Shown: positions 8,999-17,909 of the stretch, piece after piece | Position numbering within the stretch: the first letter of the stretch is position 1 | Layout of the letters: the number at the start of each line of letters is the position of its first letter | Assembly: GCF_000314005.1 (NCBI RefSeq) | Contig: NZ_JH980292.1 | Location: forward strand, 1,371,994 to 1,435,993 | Source: Spirulina subsalsa PCC 9445 | Lineage (GTDB): Bacteria > Cyanobacteriota > Cyanobacteriia > Cyanobacteriales > Spirulinaceae | DNA length: 64,000 nt | Direction: 5' to 3' | Program-made: the position numbers and the translations under genes | Notes under the pieces: generated by a model | Databases searched by the model: none | What the model was told of the DNA's origin: nothing | Seen by the model: only the letters and a program-made list of their open reading frames with translations

Positions 8999-10288
8999 TC
9001 AATACAAATAACTAGAACTTTGATTGGGATCTCGGGCAAAGGCTAACCAGAGGGGGAATTGTAGGAGGGACAAGTTAATTAGATCCTCGGTTTCGTCCAT
9101 GATGATTACCGGGAGTAACTTGTCCTCAACTAAACGTTCTGCTTTCTGCACGAGGGCTTCTGGGGACTCAAATAAACCGATGCCTCTCGATGGACCGAAA
9201 TCACTACGGGAGATGCCGAGACAGTCCTGTAAACCGCGCCGCCATTCTCCGAGGCGTTCTGGTGTGTTGGCTAACACTAACACCCGCAGGCGATCGCGAT
9301 AAAGACTGTGCAACACCCCAATCACCGCCGAGGCCACCAGTATATTCTGTAAGCGACTGCCCATCGAACGAATCGCCCCCCGTCCCCCTTGTTTAAAGAA
9401 CCAATCCTGCACCCGTTCCGCGTGGATGGGTTCAAAGGTCCGGCGCAGTTGCCAAGGGGGGCCGTAATAATCGGGTTTCATGCGATATTGATCCAGAATG
9501 GCCGTCACTTGTCGCCGTTGGTCTTGGAAATTCTGCTTGGCAAATTGGGGAGTCGGTGCTTCTTCGGGCATTTCCCCTCGGGGGGAACGTCGCCCGGTGT
9601 CGGGTGGGGTTTCCCGGTTTTGATAGTTGGGTAAGTCTAACTGTTCGGCCGCGGCCGCTAAGTCTTGTAAACTGCCCACTAAATACTCTTTAAACCCTTG
9701 AACGCGAATAGCGATTTCTTGGGAGGTTCCGGCAAAAGAACGGCGCATTTCTTGGGAGATGCGATCGCGCCGTTTCTCCAGTTGTTCGATAGACGCTTGT
9801 ACAGCTTGTTTCTGGCCTTCTAATTCCTTCAACCCTTCCCGCATCATTTGGTCAATGACCTGTTGAATCGGTTGGGTTTCCTGTGCTAACCAGCGTTGTT
9901 TCTCCGCCCGCAGTGCCGCCACTTCTGCCTCTAGCTGGGCTTTTTGCTGTTCTAAGTCCCGCACCTCCTGTTCTAACTCTGTGGGAGGTGTGGGGGGTGT
10001 AGGGGGTTCGGTTTGTTCATAAACAGCCTCTAAATCCATTTCTGGGGATTCTGACTCAACCGGAGGGTGGGGTGCATCCTCTAAGGGGAATTCTCGATCT
10101 AGCTTGGCGAAATCCTGAAGCGGCGGCTGATGTTCTCCACCTTGGGGTTTCACACCCGAAGGGGTTAACTCCGGCAAGGGTTGGAGATTTTGAGATCCTG
10201 CACTCTCCTCCGTAACATCCGGTGTTGTCTCCTCGTACAACTCGGAGTCAGACAGAGGTTTAGGAATTTGGGTTTCGTCAGAATTCAT
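8999..10288 (-). CDS. DUF3086 family protein (coiled-coil, cyanobacterial)
   Basis: I place the start at the ATG beginning MNSDETQIPKP (429 residues), because the 37 codons upstream in the same frame read like intergenic repeat sequence. Residues about 1-110 are acidic, Pro-rich and probably disordered. A coiled coil follows (LEQEVRDLEQQKAQLEAEV and onward). The C-terminal 180 residues look globular and match my recollection of DUF3086 proteins. No catalytic motif or signal peptide is visible. The neighbour upstream is a DUF3119 gene, a pairing I recall from other cyanobacteria. Function unknown. Confidence 0.7.
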   Translation of the reverse strand: MNSDETQIPKPLSDSELYEETTPDVTEESAGSQNLQPLPELTPSGVKPQGGEHQPPLQDFAKLDREFPLEDAPHPPVESESPEMDLEAVYEQTEPPTPPTPPTELEQEVRDLEQQKAQLEAEVAALRAEKQRWLAQETQPIQQVIDQMMREGLKELEGQKQAVQASIEQLEKRRDRISQEMRRSFAGTSQEIAIRVQGFKEYLVGSLQDLAAAAEQLDLPNYQNRETPPDTGRRSPRGEMPEEAPTPQFAKQNFQDQRRQVTAILDQYRMKPDYYGPPWQLRRTFEPIHAERVQDWFFKQGGRGAIRSMGSRLQNILVASAVIGVLHSLYRDRLRVLVLANTPERLGEWRRGLQDCLGISRSDFGPSRGIGLFESPEALVQKAERLVEDKLLPVIIMDETEDLINLSLLQFPLWLAFARDPNQSSSYLY

Positions 10289-10415
10289 TTTGCTGGTTGG
10301 TACTGATGGATCAAAAACTAGGCCAGATGGGGGAATAGGGGGAATTGATAATTGATAATTATTTCCTTTTGCCTCTTGCCCCCCCACACAGGCAGACATT
10401 CTCAGCCAGCCCTCA

Positions 10416-10847
10416 TCAGATGCGGGGTAGGGGTTGGAGACAATCTTTTAGGGCTTCAGGATCAAAAATAATCGGCAAAAAGTGAATGCTTTTCACCTCT
10501 TTGAAATAAAACAAAATCGGAACACCCGGCCAAAAAACGCGCCAGTTTTGCCAATCTTCATAGGGAAAATGACGGATTAGAGTCTTGCCCCGGTACACAT
10601 CCAGCGCCGTTTCTGTAAAGACTAAACGCAGCGTCGCCGTTTGAATGGAGAGGAAAACGGCGAAAAGTGCGATCGCCCCCCCTAGCCAAACTTGCAGCCA
10701 AAATAACGGGATTGCCCCCACCAACAAAAACAACGGTAAACGATAACTCGGTGATAGTTCAATTGTATTGTCACGAACAACAGTAGATCCGGTATTACTC
10801 ATCAGAACAATTGGGTTTGCAACTCCGTCCCCGATGGTTTTGAACAT
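10416..10847 (-). CDS. DUF3119 family membrane protein
   Basis: This protein of 143 residues has two closely spaced membrane segments, around 38-56 and 58-75 (LPLFLLVGAIPLFWLQVWLG and AIALFAVFLSI). A C-terminal soluble part contains DVYRGKTLIRHFPYEDWQNW. The pattern is that of cyanobacterial DUF3119 proteins. The ATG at 10847 follows a TTG that could extend the frame by one codon. An internal ATG at 10802 (MSNTGST) may instead be the true start. It lies upstream of the DUF3086 gene on the same strand. Confidence 0.72.
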   Translation of the reverse strand: MFKTIGDGVANPIVLMSNTGSTVVRDNTIELSPSYRLPLFLLVGAIPLFWLQVWLGGAIALFAVFLSIQTATLRLVFTETALDVYRGKTLIRHFPYEDWQNWRVFWPGVPILFYFKEVKSIHFLPIIFDPEALKDCLQPLPRI

Positions 10848-10974
10848 CAAAGAGTCGAGACAGTGCCATCAGGTTCACCATCTCCCCTGTATTCTACCTG
10901 AAATCGACCCAGAACGCCCCCACTATAACTTTAGTTGGGTCAGAGAGCCTCAATATTCAAGCGCAACCCTTAAA

Positions 10975-11337
10975 CTAAAATCTCAATCGACTCAAGGTTT
11001 TTTTCAACGCATCAGGATCCACAGGCTTAATTAAATAATCATCCGCCCCCAACATCGTCCCCCATGTTTTATCAACATCCGTCCCCTTAGTCGAACAAAT
11101 GACAACCGGAATTTGTTTCGTGTCGGGACTACTTTTTAAAAAACGACAAAACTCAAAACCACTTTGACCCGGTAGAATCACATCCAAGAAAATAATATCC
11201 GGTTTACTTTGACCTAATTTTCCTTGCGCTTCTTCTACACTTCCAGCCGTCATGACCGTTAACCCCGATTCTTGTAGTTGACGGGTTAAAAACTCCCGAT
11301 CTGTCACACCATCTTCAACAATAAGCGCCATCTTCAT
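10975..11337 (-). CDS. Single-domain response regulator (CheY/PilH-like)
   Basis: This 120-residue receiver domain has no output domain. The acidic pair Glu8/Asp9 (IVEDG), phosphoacceptor Asp52 in IIFLDVILPG and Lys104 in YLIKPVD are all present. Single-domain regulators of this type in cyanobacteria commonly act in pilus motility, phototaxis or chemotaxis phosphorelays. No kinase gene is adjacent, so the partner cannot be inferred. It begins with ATG and ends immediately after the receiver fold. Confidence 0.88.
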   Translation of the reverse strand: MKMALIVEDGVTDREFLTRQLQESGLTVMTAGSVEEAQGKLGQSKPDIIFLDVILPGQSGFEFCRFLKSSPDTKQIPVVICSTKGTDVDKTWGTMLGADDYLIKPVDPDALKKTLSRLRF

Positions 11338-11428
11338 AAAAACAACAGTTTCCTAACGATAAAAAACAGAGCATGACATCATCCAGCAAAAGGGACTAGA
11401 ATTCTACCGTTGCAGCTTCATCCACTTT

Positions 11429-11600
11429 GTGACATCCTCTCGACACCGACCCTAGGGGTACGGTGCGGGCTTCCCCATATCACTATGAGGCTTTCGGTGC
11501 TTCTACGGGAGGCTCTAGATATCTTTTTAGGGACATCCCCGATAACCTCTTCCTCTACAGGCAGCTTGACCCCCAGTGCGGGGCTTCCCGACGATGAGCT
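11429..11600 (-). mobile_element. IS200/IS605-type tnpB element, short deletion derivative (copy B)
   Basis: It has the same ends as the copies near 2.5 and 45.9 kb: a left end starting GCTCATCGTCGGGAAGC beside TTTA, and a right end stopping at AGGATGTCAC. Between them only the tnpB 3' end is left. The residues LGVKLPVEEEVIGDVPKK are readable, but the reading frame is shifted shortly before the normal stop. The left end lies inside the 3' end of the CocE-type hydrolase gene and supplies its last codons. Confidence 0.75.
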
Positions 11601-13216
11601 AAAGGCAATATAACCCGTGAGGGGGTATCCAAACCGGATAAAATATGTAATGTAATAATCTGCCCATCCATGAACTCCGGGATTCCTCTCCCTTCTCCTT
11701 GACCACTATTAACCGGATAGGCCGGGAAACAAGCCCCACTGATACTTAAACGCAAACCATAACCCTCCGGCACAAAACAGGCCGTCTCCTGTAGGGGAAT
11801 TTCCAGAGGACTGGCCGCAGGCTGAGTTATGCGTTTATAGCCTTGGGTGATATTATACACAGTTCCATCCGGTCGCACCTCGGATAAAATAGCACACAAA
11901 TCAAAGCTTTCCCCATCCGTTTCCCAGTAAATCAAGACCCGTCCCTCACCAACAATGTGACACCCTTGGGAGAGAGGAGGAGTCGTATAGGTAATCACAT
12001 CACTACGACCGTCAAGAGCGCTCCGTTCAAAAGACCCCGCCGGACTAGCAGCATGACCCCCCAGCGCCGGAACAGGTCGCCAAGGGTCATGAACAAGGCT
12101 ATCCTGTTGAAGAGTATCCGGGGGCGTAGTCAGGAGTTGCCCCCCATCCTCCCGCAGGTTAGCTAAACCATTGCTGTGGCAATAGTACACTTGGGGGGAA
12201 AGTTGCGGCAGCTGCTCAAAATCTTGCCATTGGTTGCGCCCCATAATAAACAGACGCACCGGAGGCTGTGCTAGCTCTCCAGTATCTCGACCTTTGAGGT
12301 GATAGTCAAACCAACGGATTTGTAGCTCATCCACCGGACTGGCCGCCTCTGCACCATAGTCTAAAGCCCCCACACGGCGACACCAAGGGAGATGTCCCCA
12401 AGGCCCAATGAGCAACCGTTGGGCAGCCTTGCAGTGGGTCAGACTGTAGCGATATAAGCGCAAAGTGCCGCGCAGGTAAGAGTCAAACCAGCCCCCGATG
12501 TGGAACATCGGCAAATCCACCCGGCTTAAATCCGGAGTGAATTGTTGCCAGTAGGGGTCTTGGGGGTTGGGGTGATGTAACCATTGCTGATAGAAATTAC
12601 TGGGCGCGTATTTATTCAAACTCTCCTTAAAACGGGGAGAAGAGTCATAAAAAGGGAGGTCACCGGAGGCACTGTAGAGGACTTTATAGGCCGTGGCATC
12701 CCCTTTTAAGCGAGCCGTTTCCGCCGCCAACTGTACCGCCCAGCCCAGATTCCCCTGTAAACAAAACGCCCCATTTTCATAAGCCCAATCCTGATAGAGA
12801 TCATAGGCCAACATCGCCGGACACAGCGCTTTCAGGGCAGGGGGTTGATGTTGCGCCGCATAGAGTTGGGTCATCCCCTGATAGGAGAACCCATACATCC
12901 CCACCACACCAGAACTCTGGGGCAACTGTGCCGCCCAGTTAACCGCATCTTCGCCATCTTCTCCCTCCCGGGTGAATAGCTCAAACTCCCCCTCTGAAGT
13001 TCCCCGACCCCGCACATCTTGAATGGCCACAATATAGCCCCGGGCTGCATACCAACGGGGATGAGCATAAACCACCGTTGAGGCAATTTTTCGACCATAG
13101 GGTTGTCGCATCAACAACACAGGAAACTCCCCGGACTCATCAGGAGTATAGACATCTGCATCTAAGCAAATGCCATCCCGGGTGTACATAGAAACAGTTT
13201 TCTGGATAATCTTCAA
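11555..13216 (-). CDS. CocE/NonD-type (S15) alpha/beta hydrolase with transposon-derived C-terminus
   Basis: This 553-residue hydrolase belongs to the cocaine esterase / X-Pro dipeptidyl peptidase group. The nucleophile Ser111 lies in the GFSYQG elbow. An oxyanion region (VLLMRQPYGR) and the C-terminal jelly-roll domain (after about residue 330) follow the usual order. There is no signal peptide, so it is probably cytoplasmic. The likely native end is close to DTPSRVILPL. The last 15 residues, LAHRREAPHWGSSCL, and the TAG stop are read from the left end and tnpB remnant of mobile copy B. This should cost little of the fold. The substrate cannot be predicted. Confidence 0.88.
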   Translation of the reverse strand: MKIIQKTVSMYTRDGICLDADVYTPDESGEFPVLLMRQPYGRKIASTVVYAHPRWYAARGYIVAIQDVRGRGTSEGEFELFTREGEDGEDAVNWAAQLPQSSGVVGMYGFSYQGMTQLYAAQHQPPALKALCPAMLAYDLYQDWAYENGAFCLQGNLGWAVQLAAETARLKGDATAYKVLYSASGDLPFYDSSPRFKESLNKYAPSNFYQQWLHHPNPQDPYWQQFTPDLSRVDLPMFHIGGWFDSYLRGTLRLYRYSLTHCKAAQRLLIGPWGHLPWCRRVGALDYGAEAASPVDELQIRWFDYHLKGRDTGELAQPPVRLFIMGRNQWQDFEQLPQLSPQVYYCHSNGLANLREDGGQLLTTPPDTLQQDSLVHDPWRPVPALGGHAASPAGSFERSALDGRSDVITYTTPPLSQGCHIVGEGRVLIYWETDGESFDLCAILSEVRPDGTVYNITQGYKRITQPAASPLEIPLQETACFVPEGYGLRLSISGACFPAYPVNSGQGEGRGIPEFMDGQIITLHILSGLDTPSRVILPLAHRREAPHWGSSCL

Positions 13217-13284
13217 GGGTTTTGAGCGTGAGAGGAAAGGATTGGAGCGGGTTTGTATCTAGTCTAACCAAAATTGAACTAGCT

Positions 13285-13457
13285 AGAGCTTGCTGAATAA
13301 CTCTGCTCCGGGTGGAAAACAGGGAACGGGAAGGAACAGGGGGAATAGGAAAAAGGCAAGCTTTTTTGATGATTTATCCCTAACACCTTGCAGTTTCTCG
13401 CTCCTAAACCGCCAAAAGCCCTACTAACACTGATTAGATGGATATTCAGCAGACCCT
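13285..13457. mobile_element. MITE-like element with inverted ends and 4-bp duplication (copy 1)
   Basis: The left end reads AGAGCTTGCTGAATAA. The right end, inverted, reads AGGGTCTGCTGAATA. AGCT directly flanks both ends, suggesting a 4-bp target duplication. The interior (about 140 bp) has no reading frame and contains G/C-rich heptamer-like runs. A second copy with the same ends lies near 41.8 kb. It fills most of the gap between the hydrolase and M16 genes. Confidence 0.65.
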
Positions 13458-13549
13458 AGCTAGAACTTTGTTAGGGTGCGCCAGCGAGACGATTAAGTTC
13501 AATCCTCAGTGTTTCTCGACTGCACACCCTCATCCAATTAGGGCAAGTT

Positions 13550-15106
13550 TCAATTATTGTTCGCGCTCAACAAACGACCAATAGTTTTATTATTCGCCGT
13601 AAACGTTTTACGCGCCACTCGTTGCACATCTGCCGCCGTCACAGCCGAAATGCGCTCGATTTGTTGAAATAAATTCCGCCAGTTTCCTGTTTTCACCTGA
13701 TAACTGACTAACAATTGTGCCATTCCCATATTGGAATCTAGACTGCGCAATAAACCCGCCCGGGCTTGGGTTTTCGCCCGATCTAATTCCTGTTGTGTCA
13801 CAGGTTCTCGTTTCATTCGTTCAATTTCTACTTCTAAAGCTGTCGCTACATCCTCGACGGTATGATCGGGCGCAGTTAGGGCATAAAATAGCAGCAAATT
13901 GGGGTATTTATCCCCCGGAAAACCATTAAATCCTTGGGCATTTAAAGCCACTTGTTTCTCTTCTACCAAGGAGCGATAAAGCCGAGAGGTTCGACCATCA
14001 CTGAGGATGCTAGTCATAATTTGATAGACGGCATGATCTCGGTCTGTAATCGCCGGACGGTGAAACCCTTCTAAATACCAAGGTTGGGATTCTAAGGTGA
14101 GGGTGACTTCCCGGGTTTCCTGTTGGGGAGGTTCAACTAAGGTCATTTCAGGCGGTTGTGGTTGGTTTGGATAACGCCCAAAATAAACCTCTGCCAACTG
14201 TTGCACCTGATTCGGGTTGACATCGCCCACAATGGCCACCGTGAGATTATTGGGGACATAGTACAGATCAAAAAACGCTTGAATATCATCCCGTCTCATA
14301 TCGCGTAAATCGTCTTCATAGCCAATGACAGGATGTTGATAAGGATGGGTGGTAAATGCTTCCCCTAAAAAGGCTTCCACCATTTGACCAATGGGGGAAT
14401 TATCAACCCCTAAACGGCGTTCTTCTAAGATGACTTCTTTTTCTTCAAAAAATTCCCGAAAAACAGGTTCTAAGAAGCGTTCGGATTCTAAGGACATCCA
14501 AAGTTCTAATTTATTCGAGGGGAAGCTGTAGAAATATACCGTATAGTCCGCAGAAGTGGCTGCATTTAAACCCACTCCTCCCTCTTTTTCTACAATCTGC
14601 CCGAATTGGTTTTGAATCGCTACATCTTTGGCTTGAGCATGAATTTGATCAAAATCTGCTTGCAGTTGAGCGACTTTTTCTGTCTCTCCTGCTGCTTTAG
14701 CGGTTTTGAGTTGTTCAAACAAGTCATCTAGCTGATCTAATAAAACCGCTTCTTTTTCATAGTCTCGGGTGCCGATGCGTTTTGTGCCTTTGAAGGCTAG
14801 GTGTTCAAGGTAATGAGCAAGACCTGTTTTGCCTTCGGGTTCATCGGTACTGCCCACATCGGCATAGGTTACAAAGGAGACGACTGGGGCATCATGACGT
14901 TCTAGGACGATGAATTTCATGCCATTTTCAAGGCTAAATTCCGTCACTTGGTTAAGCACCCGATCTAGATAGGGTTGAATGGATTGGGCTTGGTTTTGAG
15001 CCAAAGCCGGGGTTATGGTGCCAGTCCAGATGATCAGTAGGGCAAAGAGTCCAGACAGAACTTTTAACCACTGCACAGGACGGGATGCTGTTTGTTGACG
15101 CTCCAT
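13550..15106 (-). CDS. M16 family zinc peptidase, secreted
   Basis: I start this at the ATG of MERQQTASRPV (518 residues), which gives a clean signal peptide (VLSGLFALLIIWTGTITPALAQ). The frame upstream looks non-coding. The inverted zinc motif HYLEH is present, and a downstream Glu in VILEERRLG probably completes the site. The second, structural M16 half follows (VNPNQVQQLAEVYFGRYPNQ). It is larger than the M16 pair near 34 kb because of a helical insert at about 115-170 rich in Gln, Lys and Ala. It probably acts in the periplasm on misfolded or small peptides. Confidence 0.88.
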   Translation of the reverse strand: MERQQTASRPVQWLKVLSGLFALLIIWTGTITPALAQNQAQSIQPYLDRVLNQVTEFSLENGMKFIVLERHDAPVVSFVTYADVGSTDEPEGKTGLAHYLEHLAFKGTKRIGTRDYEKEAVLLDQLDDLFEQLKTAKAAGETEKVAQLQADFDQIHAQAKDVAIQNQFGQIVEKEGGVGLNAATSADYTVYFYSFPSNKLELWMSLESERFLEPVFREFFEEKEVILEERRLGVDNSPIGQMVEAFLGEAFTTHPYQHPVIGYEDDLRDMRRDDIQAFFDLYYVPNNLTVAIVGDVNPNQVQQLAEVYFGRYPNQPQPPEMTLVEPPQQETREVTLTLESQPWYLEGFHRPAITDRDHAVYQIMTSILSDGRTSRLYRSLVEEKQVALNAQGFNGFPGDKYPNLLLFYALTAPDHTVEDVATALEVEIERMKREPVTQQELDRAKTQARAGLLRSLDSNMGMAQLLVSYQVKTGNWRNLFQQIERISAVTAADVQRVARKTFTANNKTIGRLLSANNN

Positions 15107-15420
15107 TGGTGTTAAACGCAGAGTTAGACGATGGTTTGTTCTTTCCCATCTTAGGCGGAATAGGAAGGACTCGCCAAACTCCTTGGCTTTTTCCCCCTGT
15201 GGGGTGTGGGGAATAGGGAGGGTGTAGGGGAAATCATGAATTCCCCCTACCGCGTTTTCTTGAGCCATTTATAGCGGGTCTATCTGGGTTGTGAATCTCT
15301 TTTGGAGGAAGAATGCAGGAGTTCAGAAACTCAGAAGTCAGTAGGGGAAGAGCTTTGAGCCTCTAATTCAAAAATCCAGGGTTATGTGATCGCATTTCAT
15401 AATTGATTGAGGCTTGCTAT

Positions 15421-15458
15421 ATTCTATAAAAACGGACTAATCTACGTTTTTATAGAAT
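15421..15458. terminator. Perfect 14-bp hairpin overlapping the end of the LysM-SleB gene
   Basis: ATTCTATAAAAACG and its exact complement CGTTTTTATAGAAT are separated by 10 nt. The right arm encodes the final residues of the LysM-SleB protein and its stop lies in the loop. It is A/T-rich, so it could act as a weak terminator or as an mRNA 3'-end stabiliser. Confidence 0.6.
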
Positions 15459-16012
15459 AAATGTTTGCCAATTTGCACGGTGAAGGTAGCCCCTCGGGTC
15501 CAAGTGGGACGCGCAATATAATTAGCATGATAATGAGTGGCTCCCCCTGTGGGATCAGGGACGGATGCTGTTAACACTTTTTTGGCATTTTCTCGACATT
15601 GATTAAAAAGTGTATTTCCTTCTTCTACAGATTTAATAATGCTATTGTTGGCATCATTAGGGTTCCAACAGGAAAATTGCCAAGGTTTTAAACAAACTTC
15701 TTTCACGGTGCGACCATACCATGTTTTTTCCCCGACTCGGTTTATAATAACCCAACCGACCCCTATTTGTCCTAATTCGGACTCTCCTCGCGCTTCCCCA
15801 AAGATGGTTCTTGCTATAATATCAAGGTCATCTCTGTTACTCGATAGGCTGCTAGTATACAGTGAGGGTAGATGAATGACATCATCAACTTGAATAATAT
15901 GGGGGTTCCTAATCTGGGGATTCAGGGCGAGTAAACTGGGTAAGGATAACCCATAGTCTCGCGCAATTTTAGATAAACTGTCTCCGGTTTTTACTCTATA
16001 GTGAGTGAGCAT
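15437..16012 (-). CDS. LysM plus SleB-type cell wall hydrolase
   Basis: The 191-residue protein has a LysM peptidoglycan-binding module (residues 4-50, HYRVKTGDSLSKIARDYGL). A Hydrolase_2 (SleB/CwlJ) domain follows from about 62, with the catalytic Glu in IFGEARGES and the conserved THYHA and WTRG motifs. SleB-type enzymes are lytic transglycosylases acting on glycan strands. No signal peptide precedes the LysM, unlike typical exported hydrolases. Phage-type or leaderless export is therefore possible. It is monocistronic, and its last codons form one arm of a hairpin. Confidence 0.85.
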   Translation of the reverse strand: MLTHYRVKTGDSLSKIARDYGLSLPSLLALNPQIRNPHIIQVDDVIHLPSLYTSSLSSNRDDLDIIARTIFGEARGESELGQIGVGWVIINRVGEKTWYGRTVKEVCLKPWQFSCWNPNDANNSIIKSVEEGNTLFNQCRENAKKVLTASVPDPTGGATHYHANYIARPTWTRGATFTVQIGKHLFYKNVD

Positions 16013-16421
16013 TGATCGTCATCCTTATTGATCTGATTGTCATTTTTACTAAGGTTATGCTTTTTGGGTGTTGCGCTTCGCTGTCCCCAAGCTACACATA
16101 CCATGATGGAAATACAATTAAAGAAATAGCATGATTTTTGCTATTTAGTAGCATCTATGTTTTGGCCAATAAGTACTTTATGGGTTTACTCAAAGGCTAA
16201 GGGTTTCGTACAGTTTGCTATGGCGCACGATATAGATTATTTTGTTACCCTATCAGCAATTGTACTAAATTTACTTATAAATTTAGCGGTTTCTTAATTG
16301 TTTTTATATAGTTTACAAAAATTTATATTTTTTGAAAAAATCTAAAATTTTTCGGAAGAATTAATTAAAGGTTGGAAGCGTTAAAGTTACTTGTTTTTGG
16401 GTGATTATTGTTTAAATAACT
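16013..16421. other. A/T-rich intergenic region
   Basis: This gap of about 400 bp lies between divergent genes. It is markedly A/T-rich in its second half, with runs such as AATTTATATTTTTTG. It must hold both promoters. No RNA gene, repeat or reading frame of note is visible. Confidence 0.4.
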
Positions 16422-17099
16422 ATGCTAAATCCGGTTCAACAAAATATTTTAGTTCTGGCTGTTTATGGGATTGTCTTGGCGTTTGTGTTTTATCAGATGT
16501 GGGTGGATCTGGATGAGTTTGTTTCGGTGAAGTTAGATCAAGAGGCGTTAAAAAGGGATTTGGAAGGGCAAAATTTAGAGGATTTGGTGGAAATTGAGTC
16601 TAAATTTGACGATTTGTATAAACCGGAACAGTTAAAGGCGATCGCACTCACGATTAAAAACAAGTGTCCGAAGGAGACGCTGTTTATCAATTGGGAGCGT
16701 AGCACGCTTAATGATCTCAAGGGGGAGTCGCGACGGGTGATCCGGATGGTGCCGGGGATGAAGGTGGATCTTTCTCAGCCTCAAGTGTTCGGATTGGTGG
16801 CACCTGGACAAACCTTGAAGGAAAAAATCACGGCTGAACCCTGTTTAAAACCCAAAGGAGATGGTAGTTTAGAGCTTGCGAAGCCGTTATTTAAGGCAGA
16901 TGGGTTATTAAAGGCGGCGAAAAAGGGCGATCGCGTCACCCTGCGTTTAATCCTTGAATTTAGCCAACCGACGGTAGGGGTTCACAATACCAGTCTACAT
17001 CCCATCTCCTGTCAATTTAAGTTCAGTAAAACGCCCCTTGCTCGTGCCATGTACTGGGAGGGAAAACCACGCAAAAATCAGAAAGGCAAGGGACAATGA
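16422..17099 (+). CDS. Hypothetical membrane-anchored protein
   Basis: This 225-residue protein has one N-terminal transmembrane helix (about 9-28, NILVLAVYGIVLAFVFYQMW) and a soluble remainder. The soluble part has a beta-rich middle and an end rich in Lys and Gly (KGKPRKNQKGKGQ type). I do not recognise a family. Its 3' end overlaps the convergent mntP gene by 22 bp, so the two transcripts can form an antisense pair. Base composition resembles neighbouring genes, with no sign of transfer. Confidence 0.7.
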   Translation: MLNPVQQNILVLAVYGIVLAFVFYQMWVDLDEFVSVKLDQEALKRDLEGQNLEDLVEIESKFDDLYKPEQLKAIALTIKNKCPKETLFINWERSTLNDLKGESRRVIRMVPGMKVDLSQPQVFGLVAPGQTLKEKITAEPCLKPKGDGSLELAKPLFKADGLLKAAKKGDRVTLRLILEFSQPTVGVHNTSLHPISCQFKFSKTPLARAMYWEGKPRKNQKGKGQ

Positions 17100-17644
17100 G
17101 GGAGTAAAATCTGCCCCCCAATCCCGACCAATAAAATGCCACCTAAGACCTTAAACTGACCTTGAAAAATCGCCCCAAAATGATGGCCAACCCATAACCC
17201 CAGTAAGGAGAAAGCCACAGTTACTAAGCCAAGAATCGTCATTAACTGAACAATCCCCATTTCTACTCCGGCTAATCCAACTCCCACCCCTAAACTATCT
17301 AAACTCAACACAAAGGCTAACCCTAACAGGGTGAAACCATCCAAGGATAAATTTTCGGGTTGTGCCGCATTAGAAACTATCCCATCGTAAAGACTTTTTG
17401 CCCCTAAAAAGGCTAATAAAATCCCCGTGAGTTGTCCACTAATGACGGTTAAATCAACCCCTAAATGTTGACCAATTCCCCAGCCCACTAAGGGCATGAA
17501 GACTTGAAACAGTCCAAAACAGAAGGCCATCCTGATGGCTTGCTGCCAGTTGAGGTGAGGGACTTGTAAACCACTAGATACAGATACGGCGAAGGTATCA
17601 GAAGCTAGTCCTAATGAAATGAGTCCTAGGGTGGTCAGAGTCAT
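17078..17644 (-). CDS. mntP: Manganese efflux pump MntP
   Basis: This 188-residue, six-helix inner-membrane protein belongs to the MntP (former DUF204) family, which exports Mn2+. The two pseudo-symmetric acidic motifs are present: ASDTFAVSVSSG near the start and LSLDSLGVGVG in the middle. I choose the ATG at 17644, preceded by GAGAGGAGTG, over the GTG two codons earlier. The upstream region shows no recognisable yybP-ykoY manganese riboswitch. Its 3' end overlaps the opposite-strand membrane protein gene. Confidence 0.93.
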   Translation of the reverse strand: MTLTTLGLISLGLASDTFAVSVSSGLQVPHLNWQQAIRMAFCFGLFQVFMPLVGWGIGQHLGVDLTVISGQLTGILLAFLGAKSLYDGIVSNAAQPENLSLDGFTLLGLAFVLSLDSLGVGVGLAGVEMGIVQLMTILGLVTVAFSLLGLWVGHHFGAIFQGQFKVLGGILLVGIGGQILLPHCPLPF

Positions 17645-17909
17645 AATCACTCCTCTCGGGTCAGCGATTCAAGGTACTTATTTCTTCAGAAACTCAGCCA
17701 TGATTCCGTATACTTCATCAAAACCTTACATAAATCTTTTCAATGGCGGATTATTTTCTGAGTTCTATTGTTTTAGAATCGTTCGCAGAATGTGATGTTC
17801 CCTAACTGGATGTATCTAGGCCAAAACTCTGATGGGTACCGGGATTAATCACGATTGCGCCGGAAACCGGGTTTCTGGTGGCTAGGTTTCCTTATGAGGC
17901 AACCTGAAA

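Noticed and set aside
17645..17900. A manganese riboswitch (yybP-ykoY) upstream of mntP
   Set aside because: The expected conserved loops are not visible in the upstream sequence.
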